13,113 nt of DNA from Candidatus Microgenomates bacterium (GCA_016178125.1 JACOTV010000119.1:1-13113); one strand, 5' to 3'. Shown: positions 6,342 to 13,113, counted from the stretch's first letter. Numbers and translations: made by a program. The notes: generated by a model from the letters alone, not told the origin.

Positions 6342-7412
6342 TTAAACGCGTAGGGTCGCTCGAACTGTTTTAAACGCGCGATACAATTTGGGTTGTCGCA
6401 CAATAGTATCATAGGTTATATGACGTAGCGAGTGAATCGCAGCCAGATATATACCGGCAAGTAGTGGCTTAGGAATAATGATCGTATACAGAGGTTGAAC
6501 GGTGTCAGTAAAATGTTTTTTGAATTCGCTTGACCCACGTCCAAAATCGAACAAAGTAAGACCGTTTGCATGGGCATGTTCAAGAATCTTCATGACCAAA
6601 TACTTACTCGGCTGGAAATATTCGTACCCTTTCACAAATGCCTTCTGAGAACCCTGATATGTCCCATTCCCCCACAGCTCGATCGAATATGCGATGGGCT
6701 TTTGATCGTTATCAAGAACCGAAACATTTACCAGTTTTGGGTGCAGAGATGCCAATATTTCATAGAACACACGAACTTCTGGGTTAGTCAATACACTCAT
6801 GCCACGATATTTTTTCGTGCTATTTGCCTCAACCTCATACGCTTTTTCAAATAAGTTTTTGGTTCCGTCTTGCGAGAAGTGCACCGTGACGGGTCCTTCT
6901 AGTTTATTTATGGTACGGCGTATTTTACTTTTTGATTTTGATGAAAGATCGCCAGTTGGACTGACAGACAAATCAACAATATAGTTAAGGTCGTCTTGGA
7001 ATGTGATTGCTGAATCCGAAAGGGTGTGTTGCATGCGGATGCGCATTTCGTCGGTACAATAGTTTAGCTCGATCGTCCCCAATTTCTTGAGCGCACTCGT
7101 GAGTTTTTCGACGACTTCCCAGTGGGACCAGTCAACCAGAATCGATTGTTTGTCAGCAAACTGCAGTGCAGGTGCTCCATACACAGTAAGTCCATATCGA
7201 CGATACTTAATAAGTGCGGCCACTGCAACCAGTCGCTCATCAGCATCGCGAACCGCCACAATACGAACATCGCGATAGTCGAATGCACTGATTGCGGCCT
7301 TAAGCCACGCTGGGGAATTAAACGCTGTTGCACGGTCAGCGCTTGCGTTCCACAGGTCGGTCCATTCACCATACAAGTCAGGGGTGAGGCGTTTATAAAT
7401 GTGTGCTTTCAT
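6342..7412 (-). CDS. BioF2-like / FemAB-like GNAT acyltransferase
   Basis: A 356-residue protein with two GNAT-like halves, as in FemAB proteins and the BioF2-like acetyltransferase family (Acetyltransf_6). N-terminal FNSPAWLKA (31-39) and C-terminal YFQPSKYLVMKILEHA (265-280) followed by LFDFGRGSSEFKKHF (287-301) match the family pattern in which an aromatic-Pro-Ser/Gly segment precedes a Gly-rich DFGRG turn and EFKK. Such enzymes transfer acyl or aminoacyl groups to amines on sugars or peptidoglycan. Lying between two GT4-PIG-L pairs, it may acylate amino groups freed by the deacetylases. The donor (acyl-CoA or aminoacyl-tRNA) is not evident. Gaps are four bases to the upstream gene and five to the downstream gene. 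No Shine-Dalgarno sequence precedes the ATG. Confidence 0.85.
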   Translation of the reverse strand: MKAHIYKRLTPDLYGEWTDLWNASADRATAFNSPAWLKAAISAFDYRDVRIVAVRDADERLVAVAALIKYRRYGLTVYGAPALQFADKQSILVDWSHWEVVEKLTSALKKLGTIELNYCTDEMRIRMQHTLSDSAITFQDDLNYIVDLSVSPTGDLSSKSKSKIRRTINKLEGPVTVHFSQDGTKNLFEKAYEVEANSTKKYRGMSVLTNPEVRVFYEILASLHPKLVNVSVLDNDQKPIAYSIELWGNGTYQGSQKAFVKGYEYFQPSKYLVMKILEHAHANGLTLFDFGRGSSEFKKHFTDTVQPLYTIIIPKPLLAGIYLAAIHSLRHITYDTIVRQPKLYRAFKTVRATLRV

Positions 7413-7416
7413 ATAG

Positions 7417-8217
7417 TTATGAATGAAAAAATTGTTCAGGGGACTCTAATATCGCCTTATCCTTGATCACTATGTCGTACTGGGAAGAATACTTTTCACA
7501 GAGCAGCTTCTTCTTGTTCGTTTGTATCGAAACAGTGTGTGGCTTTAACGAATAGTAGGTAATAAAATTGTTTGTCGTGCCGCTCATCGCAAAATACGGA
7601 AAGTCGAGCCAATAATATGCGTGTTTGCCAAAAGCCAATCGACATGCGTCGCGGACGATCCGGTGGTCAACGTGTCCACCTACTCCTACTGGGGCAAAGA
7701 CGGCAATTTTTGTTGGGTCCGGTGCAATGTTTCTAAACTTGCGCGCAAGTTCAATCATGAGGTCTTTGTCTTGAGGATGGACCTGACCCTTGATTATGTG
7801 ATATCGATACGTCGGGTAGAGCGCTGTTAATTCGGGAACCAGTTTTCCGGCAAATCTTCGGGGGAACAGAGATTTGGTGTGTGTTCTCCAGAGCGCATCG
7901 GTGTAGTTCATATCGATAACCTCGGCGTTAATCAGCGAAAGTGAATGTTTATCTTCGTTGAGTCTGACGTCAAACAATAATTTTGGCGAGGGAATAGCAC
8001 ATTGCTTCAAAAATTGTTTGGCAGAAAGTGTGCTTTTTGCTTCTCCAGGACTGGTGAAAACATTTACCACTTCAATGGGCATGTGTTTTGACAATTCGCT
8101 TAACAATCCACCGGCCGAAAACACTGCGTCGTCAAGATGCGGAGAAAAGCATACAGCATGGGTGTACTGCTTAGTGAGTTCTTTTATAAATGCATTGGAT
8201 GTATTGGTGGTTTTCAT
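7417..8217 (-). CDS. PIG-L family de-N-acetylase, soluble
   Basis: A 266-residue PIG-L/LmbE-fold zinc hydrolase without a membrane anchor. SPHLDDAVFSAGG (25-37) is the first metal and catalytic motif (His27, Asp29, Asp30). The Ala after DD is usual in the subfamily with SPHLDDAxxS. GGHVDH (180-185) provides the second metal motif. The middle holds NEDKHSLSL (87-95) and DALWR (107-111), resembling the ED and DAxxR patterns of that subfamily. It is clearly a different subgroup from the anchored PIG-L protein at the end of the operon, so the two probably act on different sugars or steps. Its ATG overlaps the stop of the upstream GT4 gene (ATGA), which indicates coupled translation and a shared pathway step. 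Confidence 0.9.
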   Translation of the reverse strand: MKTTNTSNAFIKELTKQYTHAVCFSPHLDDAVFSAGGLLSELSKHMPIEVVNVFTSPGEAKSTLSAKQFLKQCAIPSPKLLFDVRLNEDKHSLSLINAEVIDMNYTDALWRTHTKSLFPRRFAGKLVPELTALYPTYRYHIIKGQVHPQDKDLMIELARKFRNIAPDPTKIAVFAPVGVGGHVDHRIVRDACRLAFGKHAYYWLDFPYFAMSGTTNNFITYYSLKPHTVSIQTNKKKLLCEKYSSQYDIVIKDKAILESPEQFFHS

Positions 8218-9380
8218 GATTTAGGTTGTGCCCCAAATTGCCAAATGCGAGCAGGTACCGTAGCGGGCGATTTAAGCGTTTCTGCGACGCAATCGGCAAA
8301 CTTTTTTGCGCTTGCGTCCCAGTCGTATTTTGAAGCGACAGCATACGAGCGTTCGCCGATGGCCTCAGCGCGCGACGGCTTTTGAGAAAGATGCAGCAGT
8401 TTGTTAGCAAGTGCGTTTACCTGAAAAGGGCGGATCTTAATGCTATGGTCGCGGGGAATCCATGCCAACCCTTCGATATCAAAGCTCACGAGGCATTTTT
8501 TATATGACATTGTTTCAAGGGCGATAAGGGGGAATGTTTCAAATCGCGACGGACAAACAACGCATAAACTGTTTCGAATAAGTCGTTCTTTATACTCACC
8601 CGTTACTCGACCTACGAGCTTTACACGGTTTGTAAGATCGAGAGTAGATATCAGTTTTTTTAGCTGCAGCATTTCGGTGGGGCCACCGGCTCCGGCAATA
8701 ACCAAGGGGTGCGAAATCTTGGAAGCAATTTTGGCGTAGGAGTTAAGTAATAGGTCAAGTCCTTTTTGATTCATTTCAATTCTTCCCATATAGAGAATGT
8801 GTTTGGGGGGCAGCATTTTCTTGCTTACCTTAGGTAGCGCGACTCCGTTGGGGATCATCGTGATCTGCGCCTGGGGATTGATAGTTTGGATCTTTTTTTT
8901 GATTGCCGGGCTCAGTACAATAAACGACCGATACCATTTTATGCCCGCTCGTTCTATCGCACCAAAAGGAAGTTTATACTTCCGCTCCATATCTTCTGAG
9001 GCGAGCATATGTACCAAACCGATAACCGGTTTGGTCGAAATCAGGGGGAGGGTACTTACTGAAAACGGCGGAGTAAAACTGTCGATCCAAATGTCGTAAT
9101 GCAGTGTTTTTGCGTAGTACGGTAACTGTGCGGTAAATGCTAAATGGCCGATGCGTGCACCGAGTCCCGAAGTACTAATACGCTTATATTTCACACCGTT
9201 TCGAACAGTGCTGTCAGCAGCTCCGGGGAACATGCCGGTGAGTACGGTTACGCGATAGTCAGCGCATAGTCGGCGTGCGATTTCGTGTATAGCAACTGCT
9301 CCCCCGCCGCCATAATACGGATTATCAATATCGTCGTATGAAGAGATGATTATCTGTGGTTTTAGTAAAGTATGTTTCAT
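8214..9380 (-). CDS. GT4-type glycosyltransferase (GT-B fold)
   Basis: A 388-residue retaining glycosyltransferase. The acceptor domain has YYGGGGAVAIHEIARRL (22-38), the Gly-rich loop and first helix of GT4 enzymes. The interdomain segment is ITMIPNGV (173-180). The donor domain starts around ILYMGRIEMNQKGLD (195-209) and carries the E-x7-E pair Glu281 and Glu289 (ETFPLIALET). No signal or membrane segment is apparent, so it acts in the cytoplasm, probably at the membrane surface. Four-base overlaps join it to the pseudokinase gene upstream and the PIG-L gene downstream, making it half of the first GT4-PIG-L pair. A very stable GC-rich hairpin sits about 35-70 bases upstream of its start, inside the pseudokinase gene. 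Its sugar specificity is unknown. Confidence 0.92.
   Translation of the reverse strand: MKHTLLKPQIIISSYDDIDNPYYGGGGAVAIHEIARRLCADYRVTVLTGMFPGAADSTVRNGVKYKRISTSGLGARIGHLAFTAQLPYYAKTLHYDIWIDSFTPPFSVSTLPLISTKPVIGLVHMLASEDMERKYKLPFGAIERAGIKWYRSFIVLSPAIKKKIQTINPQAQITMIPNGVALPKVSKKMLPPKHILYMGRIEMNQKGLDLLLNSYAKIASKISHPLVIAGAGGPTEMLQLKKLISTLDLTNRVKLVGRVTGEYKERLIRNSLCVVCPSRFETFPLIALETMSYKKCLVSFDIEGLAWIPRDHSIKIRPFQVNALANKLLHLSQKPSRAEAIGERSYAVASKYDWDASAKKFADCVAETLKSPATVPARIWQFGAQPKS
9013..9035. repeat. 9-bp inverted repeat inside the GT4 gene
   Basis: ACCAAACCG and CGGTTTGGT flank a five-base loop, encoding TKPVIGLV. The arms are perfect, but this length is near chance expectation for 13 kb, so no function is claimed. 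Confidence 0.5.
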
Positions 9381-10309
9381 ACGCTTTTGGGGTCAATTGC
9401 CAACGTGAGACTACCGCGGCGCGCGTCGTGTCCTGCGCCTACGCGCGCCGCGTACGGCGCGATCGATTCGGCGAGAACGCGAATGTAGGTTTCGTCATTT
9501 GATTGCAACGAATAAAACGCCGAAAGGTGCAGAAACCGCCGTTTTTTTTCGGCGGTGTTACATGCTTCATCTAGGTATGCTTGCATCGTGTCGCTTCCCA
9601 CTTCACGGTAATACAGTTGGGGAAACAAGGCAATGTCGGTCCCTGCGGGGGCGATTACCGATTCACGAAATTGTGCCATATAGATATGTTCTGGGCCGAT
9701 GACAATATTTGTTGAAGCCAGTGCTCGGTGCGCGATGTGTTCCTTTTGAACCGACTTGTTTGGCGCATTCGTATAAAAGCAGTAAGCCAGTTTTGCAAGC
9801 TGTTTAATGCTATCGGGGCGCGTGACTAGTGCGTGCAGTAGGTACCTAAAAAACAAACGGCTCATATCTTGCTCTGTAATGCGCGGCATTGACTGTAATT
9901 CTTCGCCGGTCAATGATTTTGTTACACGTTCTAGTTCATTGACGCACTCAATATACGCGCGAGACTTTGCGCCTTGTGTCGCAGTTTTGAGTATTGCTCC
10001 CTCGACAAATGCGCGTATGGTAATCAATCGTTGCGATTTATCGATTACTGCCAAATGCCGGGGAACCGAGGCTATGAACGATTTATACTTTGTCTGTTTT
10101 TCGCCAATAAGTTTGAGCATGTTCGCGTCATGAGCGAGTTTTGTGTAAAGGCTGTCTTTCTTCTTATAGTCATAGCTTACGATGACTGCGTCTTCTCCCA
10201 ACGTGTGAGTATAGATGCCGGTTTGGTACGGACTCTCGTGCGATGGTTCTATTTTATGTTTCAATCGGTATGACGTGAAACTGCTATATGACATATTCGG
10301 TTTTCTCAT
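9377..10309 (-). CDS. Probable pseudokinase of the APH/protein-kinase-like fold
   Basis: A 310-residue protein not recognised by name. Its landmarks line up with aminoglycoside-phosphotransferase-like kinases. AVIVSYDYKKK (41-51) resembles the strand that usually carries the ATP-binding Lys. DANMLKLIGEK (61-71) resembles helix C. LITIRAFVEGAIL (95-107) looks like the hinge followed by V-x-G-x-x-L. HRALASTNIVI (194-204) matches the HxDxxxxN catalytic loop with Ala196 in place of Asp and Asn201 kept. MAQFRES (211-217) stands where the metal-binding DFE/DFG would be, with Gln213 for Asp, and GTDIALF (223-229) fits the following GDxxxDLA segment. Both catalytic Asp residues are therefore missing, suggesting a binding or scaffold role in glycan assembly. 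The fold call is by motif order only. It starts three bases after the flippase-GT stop and overlaps the next gene by four bases. Confidence 0.6.
   Translation of the reverse strand: MRKPNMSYSSFTSYRLKHKIEPSHESPYQTGIYTHTLGEDAVIVSYDYKKKDSLYTKLAHDANMLKLIGEKQTKYKSFIASVPRHLAVIDKSQRLITIRAFVEGAILKTATQGAKSRAYIECVNELERVTKSLTGEELQSMPRITEQDMSRLFFRYLLHALVTRPDSIKQLAKLAYCFYTNAPNKSVQKEHIAHRALASTNIVIGPEHIYMAQFRESVIAPAGTDIALFPQLYYREVGSDTMQAYLDEACNTAEKKRRFLHLSAFYSLQSNDETYIRVLAESIAPYAARVGAGHDARRGSLTLAIDPKSV
9415..9461. repeat. Two overlapping, mutually exclusive GC-rich hairpins in the pseudokinase gene
   Basis: CGCGGCGCGCGT (9415-9426) is a perfect 12-bp match to ACGCGCGCCGCG (9441-9452) over a 14-base loop. 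A second perfect 7-bp stem, CGCGCCG (9444-9450) with CGGCGCG (9455-9461), has a four-base loop that reads UACG in the mRNA. The stems share 9444-9452 and cannot form together. They lie about 35-80 bases before the start of the next GT4 gene. No U-run follows, so they are not a standard terminator. Confidence 0.85.
9535..9556. repeat. 7-bp inverted repeat with homopolymer loop in the pseudokinase gene
   Basis: ACCGCCG and CGGCGGT flank eight T on the plus strand (eight A in the mRNA). It encodes TAEKKRR. The arm length alone could be chance, but it is the second strong GC hairpin within 140 bases of the same gene. Confidence 0.6.
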
Positions 10310-10312
10310 AGA

Positions 10313-12769
10313 TTATGCTTCAGGATATTCACCCGTAATCTGTAACGGACGGTTTGCGTGTTTTTCTTTGTTAGCGATTATTTTGTATCCCAGTTCGGTG
10401 CTTTTTTCCCAGCTAAAATGTGATGCCCATTCGACGGCATTTTTCGCCATCATTTCTCTCAAGTTTGTATTTTTTACCAGTTTCAAAATGGCCGCCGCAA
10501 AATCATATTCGCTCGCCGACCTAATACGGAATCCATTATAGCCTTCCTTAACAGAGTCCCTCAGCCCCGGTACGTCGGCGGCTACAATGGGTGTACCGCA
10601 TGCATTGGCTTCAATACTCGTGATTCCCCATCCTTCCATCGACGACGGGTTCACAAAAACCCACGCTTTCTGATAAAGTGCAATCTTCTCGGCCTCACTA
10701 ATTTTCCCGGTAAATACAATGTGCTTATCCATCCCGATACGTTTGGTGTAAGGAATCAAATGTTCATCTTCTTCTCCGCCGCCAGCAATTATAAATTGCG
10801 CATCTGGAACGGTTTTTAGAATCTCGCGAGCAGCTTTTATAAATATGTTTATGCGTTTGTAGTATTTCAATCGACCGACATACAGAATCATTGGAACTGC
10901 AGATTTTTTACTAGGTTTATACGTTTTTAAATAAATACCGTTATACACAATGAGGGGCTCAATGTTTGAAAGCTTATGTTTTATGATGTCGGCCTTTGAA
11001 GAAGGAGACACCGTAATAATCTGTCGATTGCGATATACAAAGGGCATCAGCTTGCCTTCCATAAAGCCGGCAATCCACGACCACGGGGGAAGCAAGTTTT
11101 TGCGAAACACGTCTTGATGAACGTGGTGCATAAGAAGAAATATTTGCTGGCGCGCATAAAACGGTGTAAAAAATGGGATTCCGTTTTCACTATCAATGAT
11201 CACATCGAATTTGTTATGAAACCGGAGCACATAGTATACGAATGCCCAAAAGTAGACGGTATAAAATCCGCCGCGGCGTACAATGTGAATACCGTCGATA
11301 TACTCGTGCCGCGGCGTCATGCCGTCGTTTCCACAGAATATGGTTACACTGTTTCCTGCCTTAGCCCATCGCTTCCCCAGCTCTTGAATATATACTTCAG
11401 CGCCTCCGGCAAAGTCGTGACGGGTATCACGCCAGTTGTATATAAGGATGCGCTTGCCCCCTGGCTTCGTCGGTTTTGCATTGAATTTTTCGCTAAAGAG
11501 GTAAAAGAATTCAAGAATATTTTTGATCATGAATCCCCCATTGCGCTGCAGAAAATGAAGCGGCACCAATACCCCAAAGTTTGCGATACTGGTGAACAGG
11601 ATTACGGTTACCACGTCCTGGATTCCCCGGTGAAAGAGCGCTATTCCTACACACATAACTATGGTGAAAAAGAGCGCGATTGCCGGGAACAGGTATTGTT
11701 TTTTAGCTAAGTGATATGCGACGATTGCGTCTGCTAAGGTATACAATCCAATCGCCAATGCGTAGCGGGTCAAATACGGTACAACCGCAAATATTTTGGG
11801 TCCAAACAAAATAGGCAAAATAAATCCGCCAAGGGGTCCAATGGCGATGGTGACTAACGCGGTTAACAAAAAGCTCAGTGAAAATATGAAATAGAATCCC
11901 CGATTGGGGTCACGGTGACTTCCTTCGTCGCGGCTCGTAAAGGGGACGGTAAACACGGTAAAGAGCGAGCCAAAGAAGAAGATCATTTTCCCACTCAGTG
12001 ACAAAAGCGCATATACCCCGGCTACGTTTGGGTGAAAATAGTGCTTGGTCATGATTACGTCAAGAGTCAAAAAGGCGGTTGCCGAAAGCCCGGTCATAAT
12101 ACTTGCAAAAAAGAAGCCCCTCGGAAAGTGAAACGCGTGTTTTTGCGGGGTGATTTCTGGGGGAAGCGTGAATTTTACGAATAGAAACGACAAGATAAAC
12201 CCAGCAACAATAGAAGCCGGGATCGACAAGTACACCAAGTCGGGGTGTCCCAGCTTAAGAAGCACAAGCGCAGCAGCAAGTTTGATGACGGCTTCAAGAA
12301 AGTTTGAAAGCGCGACAAAATGAAATAGGAATCGGCCGTGTAAAACGCCTTTGTAGAGTCCTAAATACGCCCCCATTGCGATAATGGGGGTAAACGAAAA
12401 TATCAGAAACGGGTTTGAAAGCTGAAAAAAGTGGGCGATCCAGGCCGCGGCCAGCAACCACCCTATCGAAAGCACTACCACAATCGGGACCATGAGCTTG
12501 CGCAAATACTGATAGAAATGGATGCCCTCAGAATGCCCGGCGCGGGCCGTTAAATACGCGACGCGGTGATTCACGGTTACGCTAAAGGCGGCTATCCAGA
12601 AGTTGAATAAATACCAAATCGAGTTAGCGAGGGTGATTAAGGCAAAGTCGTTAAACCCAAGCGATCGACCGAGATACGCGTTGTAGGCGAAGTTGATGAA
12701 ATTTGAGATTATATTTGAGCCTATAAGAAGTCCGCCACTAGTGAGTACGGAGCGTCGAAGTCTGTTCAT
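10313..12769 (-). CDS. Flippase-glycosyltransferase fusion: Wzx/MATE-like N-terminus, GT4 C-terminus
   Basis: An 818-residue two-domain protein. Residues ~1-412 are a polytopic membrane module with about 12 helices and the MOP/Wzx-like opening SGGLLIGSNIISNFINFAYNAYLGR; such proteins flip lipid-linked glycans across the membrane. Residues ~436-805 form a GT4 enzyme: RILIYNW, then DFAGGAEVYIQELGKRW (Gly-rich loop), SNIEPLIVYNGIY, ILYVGRLKYYKRI, and the E-x7-E pair Glu712 and Glu720 (EGWGITSIEA). A short linker with KPTKPGGK joins them. The frame is open throughout. An in-frame ATG at residue 414 (base 11530), preceded by GGGGGA, could also yield a separate 405-residue transferase. Being first in the operon, it may couple the last sugar transfer to export. 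The start has AGGA seven bases upstream, but the -10 box is so close that this may not be transcribed. Confidence 0.9.
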   Translation of the reverse strand: MNRLRRSVLTSGGLLIGSNIISNFINFAYNAYLGRSLGFNDFALITLANSIWYLFNFWIAAFSVTVNHRVAYLTARAGHSEGIHFYQYLRKLMVPIVVVLSIGWLLAAAWIAHFFQLSNPFLIFSFTPIIAMGAYLGLYKGVLHGRFLFHFVALSNFLEAVIKLAAALVLLKLGHPDLVYLSIPASIVAGFILSFLFVKFTLPPEITPQKHAFHFPRGFFFASIMTGLSATAFLTLDVIMTKHYFHPNVAGVYALLSLSGKMIFFFGSLFTVFTVPFTSRDEGSHRDPNRGFYFIFSLSFLLTALVTIAIGPLGGFILPILFGPKIFAVVPYLTRYALAIGLYTLADAIVAYHLAKKQYLFPAIALFFTIVMCVGIALFHRGIQDVVTVILFTSIANFGVLVPLHFLQRNGGFMIKNILEFFYLFSEKFNAKPTKPGGKRILIYNWRDTRHDFAGGAEVYIQELGKRWAKAGNSVTIFCGNDGMTPRHEYIDGIHIVRRGGFYTVYFWAFVYYVLRFHNKFDVIIDSENGIPFFTPFYARQQIFLLMHHVHQDVFRKNLLPPWSWIAGFMEGKLMPFVYRNRQIITVSPSSKADIIKHKLSNIEPLIVYNGIYLKTYKPSKKSAVPMILYVGRLKYYKRINIFIKAAREILKTVPDAQFIIAGGGEEDEHLIPYTKRIGMDKHIVFTGKISEAEKIALYQKAWVFVNPSSMEGWGITSIEANACGTPIVAADVPGLRDSVKEGYNGFRIRSASEYDFAAAILKLVKNTNLREMMAKNAVEWASHFSWEKSTELGYKIIANKEKHANRPLQITGEYPEA
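12370..12390. repeat. 8-bp inverted repeat inside the flippase domain
   Basis: CCCCCATT and AATGGGGG flank five bases within codons for PIIAMGA. It is a perfect hairpin, but arms of eight bases are expected by chance at about this frequency. Confidence 0.45.
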
Positions 12770-12783
12770 ATTGTGATCCTACT

Positions 12784-12812
12784 AGTATATCAAATTAAGC
12801 CTATAGAATCAA
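12784..12812 (-). promoter_or_regulatory. Promoter of the seven-gene glycan operon
   Basis: TTGATT (-35, 12807-12812) is followed after exactly 17 bases by TATACT (-10, 12784-12789). TGA just before the hexamer makes it an extended -10. The -10 ends 14 bases before ATG 12769, so the leader should be only about seven bases. No operator-like symmetry is seen within it. Confidence 0.75.
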
Positions 12813-12823
12813 GGGCTAGGCAC

Positions 12824-12884
12824 GAAACGGCTGAAATGGAGTGTACTGTGAGGCTGGATCGAGGCTGGCGAAAAACGCCGTTTC
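12824..12884. repeat. 8-bp inverted repeat enclosing a smaller hairpin
   Basis: GAAACGGC (12824-12831) pairs with GCCGTTTC (12877-12884). Inside it, GGCG-AAAAA-CGCC (12867-12879) offers a competing small hairpin that shares bases with the right arm. It lies just upstream of the glycan operon promoter. Confidence 0.55.
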
Positions 12885-12893
12885 CCGGTAGTT

Positions 12894-12943
12894 TATCCAC
12901 CGCATTCTGGCCTTGATGCATCGCAGTGTATTAGGGGTGGATA
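12894..12943. repeat. 8-bp inverted repeat TATCCACC / GGTGGATA
   Basis: The arms lie at 12894-12901 and 12936-12943, with 34 bases between them that include the palindrome GATGCATC (12915-12922). It could be a nested RNA stem or a binding site for a dimeric regulator. Confidence 0.5.
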
Positions 12944-13080
12944 GTAGGTTCAAAAGTGTGCTACACTCAATGTACATTTGAAGCCAACCAAACGCACCGG
13001 CAGAGCATGAGTAAACGGGGGCTTACCATTCTCTTACATTAATAACCACCGTCGCTTACGCTGATTAGCGTACAGTACGG

Positions 13081-13086
13081 TATAAG
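13081..13086 (+). promoter_or_regulatory. Possible -10 box near the right edge
   Basis: TATAAG matches five of six consensus bases and ends 14 bases before ATG 13101, the same spacing seen for the glycan operon. No -35 is recognisable, though a 6-bp hairpin lies just upstream. Confidence 0.3.
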
Positions 13087-13100
13087 CTAAAAAAAAACTC

Positions 13101-13113
13101 ATGCAGAACAACC
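13101..13113 (+). CDS. Possible start of a gene leaving the window
   Basis: ATG followed by CAG AAC AAC runs off the right edge. The only support is the -10-like TATAAG 14 bases upstream, as for other short-leader genes here. No Shine-Dalgarno sequence is present. Nothing can be said about the product. Confidence 0.25.

Larger units (their letters stand above)
12813..13113. other. Gene-poor region with inverted repeats
   Basis: No convincing complete coding region is visible on either strand; the longest candidates are only a few tens of codons and lack ribosome binding sites. The region has a perfect 8-bp inverted repeat (GAAACGGC/GCCGTTTC), another (TATCCACC/GGTGGATA), a close direct repeat of GAGGCTGG (12850 and 12861), a hairpin TACGCT-GATT-AGCGTA (13057-13072), and nine A at 13089-13097. 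A structured small RNA or a regulatory region for a gene to the right are both possible. I could not match it to a known RNA family. Confidence 0.6.

Noticed and set aside
9535..9556. Intrinsic terminator from the hairpin with eight T
   Set aside because: The T-run is in the loop, not after the stem, and on the transcribed strand it reads A.
11269..11316. 9-bp GC inverted repeat in the fusion gene
   Set aside because: The arms are themselves palindromic CCGCGG-type runs arising from Arg-rich codons (PRRHE and VRRGG), so pairing is expected from composition.
11114..11710. Open frame of 198 codons on the plus strand
   Set aside because: It lies wholly antisense within the glycosyltransferase part and junction of the fusion gene, which has clear family motifs. 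Its own translation shows no recognisable domain.
12867..12879. Terminator hairpin GGCG-AAAAA-CGCC
   Set aside because: The stem is only 4 bp and no T-run follows on either strand.
12949..12966. tRNA T-arm-like GGTTCAAAA
   Set aside because: The flanking bases do not form the 5-bp T-stem and no acceptor or anticodon arms could be placed.
13007..13042. Short open frame of 11 codons starting ATG AGT AAA
   Set aside because: It has no ribosome binding site and no leader-peptide-like run of one amino acid.
1..13113. Recoding of UGA, as in some candidate-phylum bacteria
   Set aside because: TGA serves as a normal stop for csoR and one GT4 gene, and no gene needs read-through.
1..13113. CRISPR arrays, insertion sequences or phage genes
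   Set aside because: No spaced direct repeats, transposase motifs or terminal repeats with target duplications were seen.

Overview
The window looks like a chromosomal segment of a small-genome bacterium. Genes are packed with overlaps or gaps of 1-5 bases, the standard code is used (TGA is a stop), and only some starts have a Shine-Dalgarno sequence. Compact copper and glycan gene sets of this style are common in Candidatus Patescibacteria (CPR), particularly Parcubacteria-like lineages. That placement is inferred from style and family mix; no marker gene in the window proves it.

Region 1 (1-3118, minus strand) is a copper-response operon: csoR, a double DUF305 membrane protein, a membrane-anchored cupredoxin, and copA, which runs off the left edge. 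A -35/-10 promoter and a CsoR-type inverted repeat sit directly in front of csoR. CsoR should repress the operon until Cu(I) binds. CopA would then export Cu(I), while the DUF305 and cupredoxin proteins bind copper at the outer face of the membrane.

Region 2 (3142-4398, plus strand) holds one divergent MFS transporter gene. Its extended -10 box lies so close to the ATG that the mRNA is probably leaderless. Its promoter region overlaps that of csoR, and its 3' end overlaps the last gene of region 3 by 35 bp, tail to tail.

Region 3 (4364-12769, minus strand) is a seven-gene glycan operon read from a good promoter at 12784-12812. In transcription order it encodes a flippase fused to a GT4 glycosyltransferase, a probable pseudokinase of the APH/kinase fold, a GT4 glycosyltransferase, a PIG-L de-N-acetylase, a BioF2/FemAB-like GNAT acyltransferase, a second GT4 and a second, membrane-anchored PIG-L. 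The two GT4-PIG-L pairs plus an N-acyltransferase suggest stepwise sugar addition, removal of N-acetyl groups and re-acylation of the free amine on a lipid-linked glycan that the flippase moves across the membrane. The product is unknown.

Region 4 (12813-13113) has no convincing gene except a possible start codon at the extreme right edge. It contains several inverted repeats.

The most unusual sequence-level signals are a perfect 30-bp palindrome inside the cupredoxin gene, long GC-rich perfect inverted repeats inside a PIG-L gene and the pseudokinase gene (the latter with two mutually exclusive hairpins), the flippase-glycosyltransferase fusion with an internal start candidate, and loss of both catalytic Asp residues in the kinase-like protein.
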